Positions 9,476-19,358 are shown, counted from the stretch's first letter. The stretch is 29,357 nucleotides of DNA from Schizochytrium sp. CCTCC M209059 (GCA_000818945.1 KN805449.1:103182-132538); one strand, 5' to 3'. The notes: generated from the sequence alone by a model not told the origin. Numbers and translations: made by a program.

Positions 9476-11285
9476 ATGGCGGACACGCGGCCCTTCGCCG
9501 AGATCCTCCTCGACACGCAGATGCTAGACGCCGCACTGGCCGACGAATATGGCGCTCATAGAGTCAGGGTAATGCAACTCATCAAGCAAGCGCCACCTGG
9601 TTTCTTTGGTGACCGACCACTCCCAAGCAGCCCAAGCAACTCGCAGGACTCGTCGCGGAGCCGCGGAGGCCTCGCGGCCCAGAGCGGCGTTCAAGCTCGC
9701 CTCGACTTGCTGCCTGTTAACGTGCTTGCCTGGAAGGATTTTGAGGACGAAGTCGGGTGGGACTCCTTCGGCCAGGAAGCCAGCTTCGGCGACGTCCCGG
9801 TATCGCCAATTCCTTTCGAGACAATCAGCGATGATGTTTTTACACTCTCTGAGTATGACGCATTCGATCGCCTCAAAGAAGGATTCACGGCACCGGCCTT
9901 TAGGTTCGTGATTTCACCACGCGCCGTGACGTCACCGAATTCATGGACGCCTCTAGAAGTCGATAAAGCATCCGAGCCGTCGGGCATCGGGCACCGCGTG
10001 GACATGGTGTGGTCGAAAAAGGCGCAACATGCGAATGAGCGGGATAGTGCTGGTATCCTCGAGCCGGATGACCCTTTCAGGGCGCGCTCCTCGTGCATGA
10101 GCACAAGACGCCCGCGAAATTCCCCTACGGCCTCACTCAAGATGATCTCGCCCAGATGGCTCAAACTTGGATGCAAGGGACGAATGCGTCCCTCGATGAG
10201 GCCAAGGAAACGGTGAATGGGGCCTGGAAATTGGCCTGCGAGGACCTGACCGAATACCGGCAATTGGGCGGGAGTTTCGCCGACCGCGAAAGCTCTGTGC
10301 GTTTCCGTTACCCAATCATACAAATTTACGTTTACATGTTACGCTCTTTCTGCAAATACGGCGTTCTCTCCACCACCGACAAAACTTGGTTTTTTAAACT
10401 CGAGGCGGAAAACAATCTCTACGTTTCGCGCGCGTTCCACGCGGTGGGAACTGGCCACGAGTCGGTGCGATACGCATACGCATGCATGTTGCATCGTAGC
10501 GCGACCGGTCCGGCGCGCCTATCGCTCGACGAGGCACATTTGCGGGCCATTTGCCAGATGAACGTTCGCCTCGGATCCTATGAGTGGACTCAAATCTACG
10601 AGAGCTTTGGCTATGGCGATGGCTCCGGAGCGACATCGGGCACAAGGTAGCGTGGCACCGCTTTGCCTCGCAACATGGTCAACACCGCGTCGAACGAGCA
10701 CTGGGAAGCCTTGCGTCAGCTGCTTCCGCTCAAGAGCGACCTCCACTTTCCTTACGCTGGCGGTCTGCTCGACGTCACCGAGTACTTCCTCGAAGGCCAG
10801 TATGGATTGTCCATCCGCGTGGACACGGGCGGAGTTGACACCGTTGTCAAGATCATGACTCCTTCAAAGTTCATAGATGATATTCGCAATGCGGAGTTCG
10901 CCTTTTGGAACGAGATGGACGTCTACCTCCAGCTGCGCTCTCTTTGGGGCACGCACGTGCCCTGGTATCTCTCTACGGCGGTCGCCACATTTTCAACGAC
11001 CTCATCGTCGCCACCATCTATGCTGGCGAGTCGCTCGATGCGAGTCTCCTGAACGACGACATTCGGACCAAGGCCTTGGCGGCACTTACAGCGGTGCACG
11101 CGGTCGGCGTAGCGCATTGCGACGTGCTGCTGCGCAACTTTGTCATGGACGCCACTGGCGCCATTCGCATCATTGACTTTGCCCAGGCAAGGACAAATGC
11201 TTCCCACCGAGACTTTCAAGAGGACCTTGCCGCATTCGAGACCGTGTTTTGTTGCTCCGAGTCCTGGGGTCGTCCGAAGACCTGA
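9476..11285 (+). pseudogene. Broken REase-kinase gene (Crinkler-type effector architecture)
   Basis: The remains of one gene are spread over different reading frames. Frame 1 (from ATG 9476 to about 10080) encodes an N-terminal region ending in the acidic motif RVDMVW. Frame 2 (about 10081-10650) continues with HEHKTP, the E-x-K signature, then QIYVYM, YGVLSTTDKTWFF and SRAF, a set typical of the PD-(D/E)xK nuclease domain in Crinkler-type proteins. After a TAG at 10648-10650 the same frame continues with kinase beta-strands, including VVKIM (catalytic Lys) and an alphaC Glu. Around 10960-10985 the reading moves to a third frame (to the stop at 11283-11285), which holds LTAVHAVGVAHCD with RNF, the catalytic loop, and IIDFAQAR in place of DFG. 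Each frame change fits a 1-nt loss. I see no LFLAK-type Crinkler header. Introns were considered: a CTTTCAG acceptor ends at 10080 but no good donor is in phase. Sequencing error is possible, but three lesions in one gene beside intact long genes favour decay. Confidence 0.75.
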
Positions 11286-12334
11286 CGTGGCTCTCTTTCT
11301 GTTTGTTTATTTTCTTTCAAATTCATGTACTTTGTTTGTCTTAATATTATAACCACCAACGGTCGGGCGGTTTGCCGAATGCAGACCCACAATCCGATCG
11401 CCATGCGTCTCGTGCTTCTCTCCGACCCGCATTGTCAGTATGGCGAACTGCGCAATCTGCCTGTCGGCGACGTACCCGCGCATGCGGGCGACTTTTGCAC
11501 TTTAAGATGCGATGCGAAAGCTTGCAACAAAAAGAGCGAGCGATAGCGGCCGCTGCCGCTGCCGCTGCCACTACCACGAGAAATTCACCATTGCTTGGGT
11601 GGCTGGGCTGCCTACCAGACGTACGTACCTCGACGCGTCAAAGGGAAAGCAGGAAAAAGAAGACCCAATCGCAAATTCCTCAAGATCAACTCACTCGATG
11701 CGCGGTCGCGAAGCTCTCCAACCTTCGTTCATTCTCCCTTTTTCTTCGTCTTCTCGGCGTCGCCTACCTCCGTTCGCTCCGTCTCGGCGCTAAGTCTTCA
11801 TCATCTGGCCTCGCTTTCTCTGCTCTGTTCTGCTCTGCTCGGCTCTGCTCTGCTCTCAGCCAGCTCGTCGTCTGCTCAATCAATCGTGACCCAAGACACA
11901 ATCACCTCGTCGCCCACGGCTCCAAGACGCTCGCTCATACCTGGTATACATACACATTCTAACAGCTTTCCTGCATCTCCAACGTCCGCAACGTCCTCGT
12001 CCTGCTCTCCGACGTGGCCTGCCTCACCCAGCCTCGTCCACTTCGCCCCCAGCCCATCGCGTCCCTCGTCTCCGCGCCACCACCCTCGCCCTGCGAGCCC
12101 CGGCATCCGCGTCTTCCTCGCGAGCTCCAGCGTCGTAATTGTCTTGCCCGGGTCGTCCACCAGAGACGAGGTCTTTCGTTTCTCCTCCTCGTTTCGCCTT
12201 CTCGCCGTGCCGCGTCCCAAGCCATACCAGTTTCTCCCGCTTCGACCCGGCCGTCCGAGCAGCGCGCGGCAGCGGCGGCGAAGCGGCGAGGCGGCGGGGC
12301 GGCGGCGGCGTCCGCGCCGCGAGCGAGCGAGCGA
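11286..12334. other. Intergenic region upstream of the duplicated B56 segment
   Basis: Apart from the phosphoesterase remnant at 11403-11504, this stretch looks non-coding. From about 11680 it is strongly pyrimidine-rich, including an imperfect TCTGC pentamer array at about 11817-11859. It becomes very GC-rich with GCGG and GAGC repeats at 12250-12340. Long frames crossing it are Ser/Pro/Arg artefacts of this composition and lack an ATG at their start. Confidence 0.5.
11403..11504 (+). pseudogene. Metallophosphoesterase N-terminal remnant (MPPED/UPF0046-like)
   Basis: An ATG at 11403 opens about 34 residues that read like the start of a calcineurin-like metallophosphoesterase of the MPPED/UPF0046 type. 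VLLSDPH carries the metal-binding D-x-H motif, and GDVPAHAGDF is the second block with its GD. These enzymes hydrolyse phosphoester bonds with two metal ions. After GDFCTL the similarity stops at once: the frame runs on with unrelated residues to a stop at 11544-11546, and no GNH(D/E) block is visible in any frame nearby. A first exon followed by a distant exon is the alternative, but no GT donor lies at the break. The spacing of the two motifs is right for the family, which is why I do not regard this as chance. It lies 117 bp beyond the broken REase-kinase gene. Confidence 0.55.
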
Positions 12335-13805
12335 GCGCGGCCGCCGAGGCGCGCGGACGTTGCGTCTGCGAGATCGGCGCCGAGATTAGATTTAACGCCA
12401 GCCAACGTCTTCCGCGCGGCGCCAGACCCGAGAGACGCGCCGCGAAGCAAGGCTAGCCCGGCCTTGCGCGGGGCCGCGGGGCGCAGCGGGGGGAGAACCG
12501 GAGCGAGGCAGAGGCGCACGTCGCCGGCCGCGAGCGCGCGAGGGGTTGGCGCGCGAGAGGGGCCCGGGGGTGGCTCGAATTTTCGCCTGTCTGTGTGTCT
12601 GTCTGTGTGTCTGTTTGTCTCTCAGTCTTGGTAGAAATCCTGCTTCTACCTGGGCCGCGAAGTGCGACGTTGCGCAGCAGGAGCAGAGCTCGCGTACGCA
12701 CGCTGGCAGAAGCGTCGTGTGCAAGGCATTGCAGACGGCGACAAGGGCTGCGCAAACATACAGCGACACAACGTCGACTCCTCGAAGGCGTGGGTGGTTT
12801 GCATAATAAGCGCGGCTCCTCAATCGACCGACCGCAACGGCGTTTGCGTGAAACATTAATCATACGTACATATACAGCTTGTCTGAGCGGACGTGCGTGC
12901 GCTCGCAAGACGCGCGCGCAAACGATAGTATCGTCTCTGACGACGAGCAGGAAAGACCACGTACCGAAGACGAACCATGCTTGTTACGAATACCGCAGGG
13001 GCGGCTTCGTCGCAGGATGCTGGATCCCCTTCGGTGCAAGCTACATCATCAGCTAGCAGCAGCAACAGCAGCAGCAGCAGCGGTGCCAAGACAAAGAACG
13101 CGAGACAAACCACGAAACTAAAGCCAACTGCGACGACGAAACGACCTTCCTCGGTGAGAAACCCTCATCCTCTCTTTGAAAGCGCCAATGCAAGACCAAA
13201 ATTTCGGGTTCTCAAACGCGATGAGCTTTGGTTCAATCGAAAGGAAGAAGGCTGGACTCGTGCCATGGTCATTCTCAACGACGCAGAGCAAAGTCTGCTC
13301 TTTTTTGACCCCAACACCGAGATCGACGAAGCCCTTTGGTTTGACAGCGAGACGAGCCAACGCGCAGTGCTCCTTGTTGCAGGGCTACACGAAGCCTCCA
13401 TCGATATTGCGCACTCCGAAGATGCTCCAACCTCCGAAGTTCTTCAAATGGATTTGCGTGGAACAAATGCTGGCGCCACAAAAGAGAACGCATCGGATAC
13501 GACTGAACCGTCTGCAAATCGGATTTTCCTTGCCTTCTCCCAGCCGGACCAGGCCATGAGCTGGACCGCGGCTATCAAGCGAGCGTCCTTTCCCTCTGGT
13601 CCGCTGTGGACCTCACGACCACAACACATTGATGATTACGCCATGTCCACGCTTCCTTGTCTTAAAGTAGGCGCGGTATGGCGAGCAGAAGGCACAAAGA
13701 CGTCCGTGATGATTGATTCTTTGCGCTTGTGCAGCTCGGCCTCCCTTGTCGACGCGGCAAGCGCCGAATCTTCGCTGCTTTTGCTTCGGCTCAAGATCTT
13801 TGGCT
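12335..13805 (+). repeat. 1471-bp tandem duplication, copy 1
   Basis: This segment recurs directly adjacent at 13806-15276 with an offset of exactly 1471 bp. I found no difference between the copies by eye, and every frame across the repeated body gives identical translations in both. It contains 642 bp upstream of the B56-subunit ATG plus the first 277 codons. The internal junction shares 2 bp (GC) with both outer ends, as expected from microhomology-mediated tandem duplication or template switching. Confidence 0.95.
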
Positions 13806-13927
13806 GCGCGGCCGCCGAGGCGCGCGGACGTTGCGTCTGCGAGATCGGCGCCGAGATTAGATTTAACGCCAGCCAACGTCTTCCGCGCGGCGCCAGACCC
13901 GAGAGACGCGCCGCGAAGCAAGGCTAG
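12977..13927 (+). pseudogene. Truncated 5' copy of the PH-B56 gene
   Basis: This is the duplicate of the first 277 codons of the gene at 14448, with the same ATG context (ACCATG). It keeps the Ser-rich start and the whole PH-like domain but loses the B56 domain. At the duplication junction (13805/13806) the frame passes into the upstream DNA of copy 2, adding 39 Ala/Arg-rich residues that were never coding, and stops at 13925-13927. Because the presumed promoter is duplicated too, it could still be transcribed and yield a 316-residue PH-like protein. It could equally be an assembly artefact, given that the copies look identical. Confidence 0.85.
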
Positions 13928-15276
13928 CCCGGCCTTGCGCGGGGCCGCGGGGCGCAGCGGGGGGAGAACCGGAGCGAGGCAGAGGCGCACGTCGCCGGCC
14001 GCGAGCGCGCGAGGGGTTGGCGCGCGAGAGGGGCCCGGGGGTGGCTCGAATTTTCGCCTGTCTGTGTGTCTGTCTGTGTGTCTGTTTGTCTCTCAGTCTT
14101 GGTAGAAATCCTGCTTCTACCTGGGCCGCGAAGTGCGACGTTGCGCAGCAGGAGCAGAGCTCGCGTACGCACGCTGGCAGAAGCGTCGTGTGCAAGGCAT
14201 TGCAGACGGCGACAAGGGCTGCGCAAACATACAGCGACACAACGTCGACTCCTCGAAGGCGTGGGTGGTTTGCATAATAAGCGCGGCTCCTCAATCGACC
14301 GACCGCAACGGCGTTTGCGTGAAACATTAATCATACGTACATATACAGCTTGTCTGAGCGGACGTGCGTGCGCTCGCAAGACGCGCGCGCAAACGATAGT
14401 ATCGTCTCTGACGACGAGCAGGAAAGACCACGTACCGAAGACGAACCATGCTTGTTACGAATACCGCAGGGGCGGCTTCGTCGCAGGATGCTGGATCCCC
14501 TTCGGTGCAAGCTACATCATCAGCTAGCAGCAGCAACAGCAGCAGCAGCAGCGGTGCCAAGACAAAGAACGCGAGACAAACCACGAAACTAAAGCCAACT
14601 GCGACGACGAAACGACCTTCCTCGGTGAGAAACCCTCATCCTCTCTTTGAAAGCGCCAATGCAAGACCAAAATTTCGGGTTCTCAAACGCGATGAGCTTT
14701 GGTTCAATCGAAAGGAAGAAGGCTGGACTCGTGCCATGGTCATTCTCAACGACGCAGAGCAAAGTCTGCTCTTTTTTGACCCCAACACCGAGATCGACGA
14801 AGCCCTTTGGTTTGACAGCGAGACGAGCCAACGCGCAGTGCTCCTTGTTGCAGGGCTACACGAAGCCTCCATCGATATTGCGCACTCCGAAGATGCTCCA
14901 ACCTCCGAAGTTCTTCAAATGGATTTGCGTGGAACAAATGCTGGCGCCACAAAAGAGAACGCATCGGATACGACTGAACCGTCTGCAAATCGGATTTTCC
15001 TTGCCTTCTCCCAGCCGGACCAGGCCATGAGCTGGACCGCGGCTATCAAGCGAGCGTCCTTTCCCTCTGGTCCGCTGTGGACCTCACGACCACAACACAT
15101 TGATGATTACGCCATGTCCACGCTTCCTTGTCTTAAAGTAGGCGCGGTATGGCGAGCAGAAGGCACAAAGACGTCCGTGATGATTGATTCTTTGCGCTTG
15201 TGCAGCTCGGCCTCCCTTGTCGACGCGGCAAGCGCCGAATCTTCGCTGCTTTTGCTTCGGCTCAAGATCTTTGGCT
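13806..15276 (+). repeat. 1471-bp tandem duplication, copy 2
   Basis: This is the second copy of the unit and is continuous with the intact B56-subunit gene. Its right end is at 15276 (ambiguous by the 2-bp GC microhomology); beyond it the sequence continues into the unduplicated part of the coding region. The 642 bp before the ATG at 14448 are shared with copy 1, including a TGTC/TGTG-rich stretch near 14059-14097. Confidence 0.95.
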
Positions 15277-17255
15277 GCACGCTCTCCATGGATCAGGTTC
15301 TCACGAGCGGCGAGCCCGATCCGCTCGAGGTGGAAAACCTGAAAACAACCACCTTGCAGGAGCTTTTGAGCTTTGTCACGAGCTGCGAGATGACGGGTCG
15401 CCAAATTGACGAAATCGCGCTTTTGGACTTTGTAGAAATGATCGCGCTCAACGTCATGCGCCCTCTGCATGTCTTGGGCTCCGGTGGACAGGCGGTCAAG
15501 TCGTCTTCCACGGGTCGCTCAACAAACTTTCGCCACAGCTCTTCTAGAAATGAAGGTCGTGACGCTGGCAGGCCTGGTGACGATGACGATCCGGTTTGGA
15601 CGCATCTCGCGCTGGCCTACGAGCTGTTTCTCAAACTTTTGAGTTCTGGCGTGTGTGAACTGAGTGCGAAAAAAAGATGCGTGCGCGAAGAGCTCTGCCA
15701 CGAGTTTGTCCAGCTCTTTCGGTCGCCAAATCAGATTGAGCGCGACTACGTTAAGACGATTGCGCATTGCATGTACAGCAAACTAGTCAGCCACCGCGGT
15801 ACAATGCGACAGGCCATGGCACATGCATTGCTCGACTATGTGCACGTTTCCCGCGTGCATGAAGGCGTAGCAGAAATGCTCGAGGTCTTTGGATCGATCG
15901 CAAGTGGGTTTGCCATGCCCGTCAAGGAAGAACACCGAGAAATGTTGCTTCGTAGTCTGCTGCCGTTGCATTCCATGCCAGGTTCCGAGGCCTTTCATGA
16001 GCAGCTTTCCTTTGTCCTCATGCAATATGTCACCAAGGACCCGGACTTGGTGGTGCCCGTGGTGCGCGCCTTGCTCAAGTATTGGCCGCATCGCAATGCG
16101 GCCAAGCAAATCTTGTTTCTCGGCGAAATTGGCGAGCTCGTGGCCTTTGTTGACCCGGCTCACTTTGTCCACCTACGTGGGCCTCTCATGACGCAGCTTG
16201 GCGCTTGCATAGGGGGCCGGCACTTTCAAGTTGCCGAGTACTCGATGGGTCTTCTCAACAACAATTCTCTTTATGCGCTCATCTTTGATGACCCAAGTTC
16301 GCGACGTTTTGCGTACCCGCGTCTTGTGCGCGCGCTCTGCGCGGCATCAGAAAGTTGGAATGCCTCTGTGCGACAAATTGGCTCCGATATCTTGCAATTC
16401 CTACGAACGCTAGATTTCCAGCTCTATCTCGTTGCGAGCAATGCGTCGCGTCCGGCAACGAGTCATGATCAAGACGCAGAAACAAACACTGATGGCGACG
16501 AGGAGGAAGAGGACGAGGATGTCTTTGGGAACGACGATCTTGAAATTGACCTTTTTCACGCTGAAGATTCGAACGAAGACCACCTAGCAGCAAGAACAGA
16601 AGAACAAGCTGATGAAGAGGAAGCGGAGGAGGAGGAGGAGGAGGAAGAAGAAGAAGACAAGAATGCAGAGGATCACAGCCGTTTTTCTCCGGAAGTGAAC
16701 TTTGCGCGACCAGATCATGAAAAGCAGTTGCGAACGAGTAGCCCGCAAACCGACACAGATGCTGGCAGCGATGGTGAGAGCGGTAAAAACAGTGGTACGA
16801 CGATTACCACGACCAACAACAAGAAGAAAAACAACGATAACGACGACGACGACGACGAAGAAGAAGAAGAAGAAGAAGAAGAAAGCGGTGACGATGAAAA
16901 TAATGAAATGTCTTTTGCCGGGGTTGGCGAGAGCATCAAGCATGAGCATGAAAAGGAATCCAAATCTTCCGACGTGTACGAGAAGGAAAACGCGAGTGGG
17001 CCGAGCAACGACCACGAGGACGACGAGGAAAATAGTAGAGAGGAGGATGACCGAGCCATCGAGTCTCGAACCAACGCTGCCTTTCGTACGCAAAAGAACT
17101 TTGATCACCTCGAGCGGGTGGCACCCTGTGATCCAGCACCACGAGTCCGCCGTGGACCTGCTGCCGCCGCCGCGAGCGTCGCTGCTGGCGTGCTCTCGCC
17201 GCGTCGCAAGGTTCATGCGCGCCCCCTCGAGCGACCCTCCACTCCTGTGTTATAG
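14448..17255 (+). CDS. PP2A regulatory subunit B56 (B') with N-terminal PH-like domain
   Basis: This 935-residue protein is a B56-family subunit, which directs the PP2A core enzyme to substrates. Residues 1-65 are Ser/Lys-rich and disordered. A PH-like domain spans about 70-203 (begins FRVLKRDELWF, ends in the typical amphipathic helix AMSWTAAIKRA). The B56 solenoid runs from about 297 to 665, with strong landmarks: AYELFLKLLSS, GSIASGFAMPVKEEHREML, LLPLHSMPG, PVVRALLKYWP and HFQVAEYSM. A long tail (about 676-870) is dominated by Glu, Asp and Asn runs from GAR and GAY repeats, then a basic end. B56 proteins usually have short divergent N-termini, so the PH-like domain is unusual and could give phosphoinositide or membrane recruitment (inference). 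In the substrate-motif pocket most residues seem kept, but the HR pair of animal B56 reads HC here (440-441). The 5' third is duplicated upstream. Confidence 0.92.
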   Translation: MLVTNTAGAASSQDAGSPSVQATSSASSSNSSSSSGAKTKNARQTTKLKPTATTKRPSSVRNPHPLFESANARPKFRVLKRDELWFNRKEEGWTRAMVILNDAEQSLLFFDPNTEIDEALWFDSETSQRAVLLVAGLHEASIDIAHSEDAPTSEVLQMDLRGTNAGATKENASDTTEPSANRIFLAFSQPDQAMSWTAAIKRASFPSGPLWTSRPQHIDDYAMSTLPCLKVGAVWRAEGTKTSVMIDSLRLCSSASLVDAASAESSLLLLRLKIFGCTLSMDQVLTSGEPDPLEVENLKTTTLQELLSFVTSCEMTGRQIDEIALLDFVEMIALNVMRPLHVLGSGGQAVKSSSTGRSTNFRHSSSRNEGRDAGRPGDDDDPVWTHLALAYELFLKLLSSGVCELSAKKRCVREELCHEFVQLFRSPNQIERDYVKTIAHCMYSKLVSHRGTMRQAMAHALLDYVHVSRVHEGVAEMLEVFGSIASGFAMPVKEEHREMLLRSLLPLHSMPGSEAFHEQLSFVLMQYVTKDPDLVVPVVRALLKYWPHRNAAKQILFLGEIGELVAFVDPAHFVHLRGPLMTQLGACIGGRHFQVAEYSMGLLNNNSLYALIFDDPSSRRFAYPRLVRALCAASESWNASVRQIGSDILQFLRTLDFQLYLVASNASRPATSHDQDAETNTDGDEEEEDEDVFGNDDLEIDLFHAEDSNEDHLAARTEEQADEEEAEEEEEEEEEEDKNAEDHSRFSPEVNFARPDHEKQLRTSSPQTDTDAGSDGESGKNSGTTITTTNNKKKNNDNDDDDDEEEEEEEEESGDDENNEMSFAGVGESIKHEHEKESKSSDVYEKENASGPSNDHEDDEENSREEDDRAIESRTNAAFRTQKNFDHLERVAPCDPAPRVRRGPAAAAASVAAGVLSPRRKVHARPLERPSTPVL

Positions 17256-18055
17256 AGAGCCGCGTATCAGTTACGACTAACGCAAGACATTTTCATTTTC
17301 ACTGACCGCTAGACCACCTTTTTTCATCATTACGAAAAGATAGCACTTGGCCCCTACCTGACGCTACGAGTTGTGCACCGCCTCTGCTCTCGTTGCGTAA
17401 ACCATCAAGCAAACCGAGTTTTTAACGCATCTATACCTTGTCTTATCTTTGGCGTATACGACGAAGACGAACAGAGTCAGCCAGCTGCTAGCTGAGCTAT
17501 ATAGTATACATACAAGGACAGGATCCATTTTCCTTCGTCTTTACGTTTTTATTGCGACGTTGGAGGCTCTTGACATCGTTCGCGCCTTTCAGGTTTTTTA
17601 CGTGCTCACAGGATCAAATTGTTTCTTTTCAGACAAACAAAGTTTATCTTTTCTGGCTGTCGATGCATGCATGCATGGCTGGCAGAGAACTATTACTTCC
17701 GAGACCTCGACGGAAAGGGAACCTCGGATTGCGCTCTGCGGGTCATCCCGAGAGAGTCAGAAAGAAATGCAACTTTCTTTCCACCTTACTTCGCATGATC
17801 ACTTTTTTCCATTTTCGAGTATTTGCAATTACTCGGCAAAATCGGTAAATTCTAAAACCATGAAACCATAATAAATAATGCGTAAAAAGTTTAGCCGACC
17901 CTTATAGTTGTTAAGGCGGGTGAGCTACGTAGCAAATAGGCTTTTAGTATGAGGCCTACTTTTCGGAACGCGCCGCCAAAGTCCTCCAGAGCCCCTCCTC
18001 CGCACCGGCACGGGCGGGTGCACGACTCGCTCCCCTCGCTCGCGCCCGGCGTGGC

Positions 18056-18127
18056 NNNNNNNNNNNNNNNNNNNNNNNNNNNNNNNNNNNNNNNNNNNNN
18101 NNNNNNNNNNNNNNNNNNNNNNNNNNN
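18056..18127. other. Assembly gap (72 N)
   Basis: There are 72 undetermined bases. Both edges carry the same octamer, GGCGTGGC: it ends the left contig at 18055 and starts the right one at 18128. The contig ends may therefore overlap or border a repeat, and the gap size is not reliable. Confidence 1.
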
Positions 18128-18671
18128 GGCGTGGCTCGCAGTCACGCCGCCCGCCTCGGCACAGCGCCCGCCGTGCATAACCCCCGGCAGGTCGACGCAC
18201 GCAACGACCGACGCCAGAGCCCCATTCCCGGGTCCGTACGTACATGCATGCTCCTAGTACCGTCAGCCAGCTGCGGCGCGGCTTGCAGGCCATGACGTCA
18301 TAGCGCGACTTCCGCAGCTCCGGCGCCTCGAGCGAGCACAAGGTGAGCAAGCGCAAGCGCAGACAGACGGTGGATCGAGCCGCCGGCCAGGCTCCGTCTC
18401 GCGCTCCATGCGCAGGATCGCCACGGGCCTCGCTCGCGTCGGCCGCCCTTGGCAGGATTTGTGCTAACATCCGCTGGTCTCTCGCGCCTCCGCGGGCCCG
18501 CGACTCGAGCTCATCGCCGCTCGCTCGCTCGCTCGCTGGCTGGGCTCGCTGGCTGGGCTCGCAAGAGGACGTCCGGGTTTCTCTCGCTCACCGCTGTCAA
18601 TCTTCGCCCGCCCGAGGCAGGCGGAAATGGACGTACGAGCGAGCCTGAGGGCGCCGTCGTCATTGGCGACG

Positions 18672-18720
18672 CCATCCATCCATCCATCCACCCATCCACG
18701 CATCCATCCACCCATTCATT
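18672..18720. repeat. (CATC)n imperfect microsatellite
   Basis: About 12 CATC-type units run with a few substitutions (CACC, CACG, TTCA). Confidence 0.9.
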
Positions 18721-19358
18721 GTCCATTCCAGACCGACCATCGACCCGGCCAGCCTAAGCCACCGGGGATTGGAGACGAGGTCCACCGCATCGCATCGCGG
18801 CCGAAGCTCCTCCCGGCAGCGGCGACAGGAGCGGAGCCTCGCGTCGCGGCGGAGTGACGCGAGGTGCGTCGCTTGGCAGGCCTACCGGATAGGTCGCACT
18901 GCGTATTCTGCGATAGGTAGTACTCGCGAGCCGCGCAAGGCGCACGCCGCGGCCGATGGAGGACCCATCCGCGGGCACGGGCACCAGGCTAAACTCGTAG
19001 CTGGCGGCGCGCGCAGAGCCCGCCCCGCGCGAGCAGGGGGCCCGGCGGCGCGCAGAGGCGCGCGAAGGCGGGCAAGCAGGCGCCGCGCGCCAGGTGTGGG
19101 GAGATACGAGTTTAGAGAGCGGGGGCGCCCGGGCAGAACGAACGCGCGACGACGCAGGCCAGGAGAGAGAGCGCCATCGCCCGCGGCGGCGACGTCGTTC
19201 TGCTCGGGAAGAAGACTCGAGGCGGAGCAGGGCAGAAAGCAGAAACCGAGGCCGAAGCGAGAGCAAAACCTGAACCAACGAGAGAGAACCGCCGTCGACC
19301 GAGCAGCAGCAGCAGCAGCAGCAGCAGGAGCAGCAGCCGCGGAGCAGAACGGAGCAGG

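Larger units (their letters stand above)
17256..19358. other. Gene-less region with assembly gap
   Basis: I see no gene here. The first 700 bp are AT-richer, with an AATAAA at 17870-17875 too far from the B56 stop to assign. After the gap the DNA is GC-rich with GCTC repeats and a 14-bp near-repeat (18533-18560), a palindromic bZIP-type TGACGTCA at 18293-18300, and a CATC microsatellite. The last few hundred bases should hold the carbonic anhydrase promoter and 5' UTR, which ends in a GCA repeat at about 19302-19327. Confidence 0.5.

Noticed and set aside
10007..10080. A 74-nt intron in the REase-kinase gene
   Set aside because: The acceptor (CTTTCAG) is good and the phase works, but the donor GTGTGG is poor and the splice would leave little space between the two nuclease motifs. 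It is kept only as an alternative to a frameshift.
11595..12389. Plus-strand frame of 264 residues before the B56 duplication
   Set aside because: It starts with TTG, not ATG, and is a Ser/Pro/Arg artefact of pyrimidine- and GC-rich DNA.
12588..12626. TGTC/TGTG stretch as a possible CRISPR-like or structured repeat
   Set aside because: It is a simple degenerate microsatellite with no spacers, present in both duplication copies.
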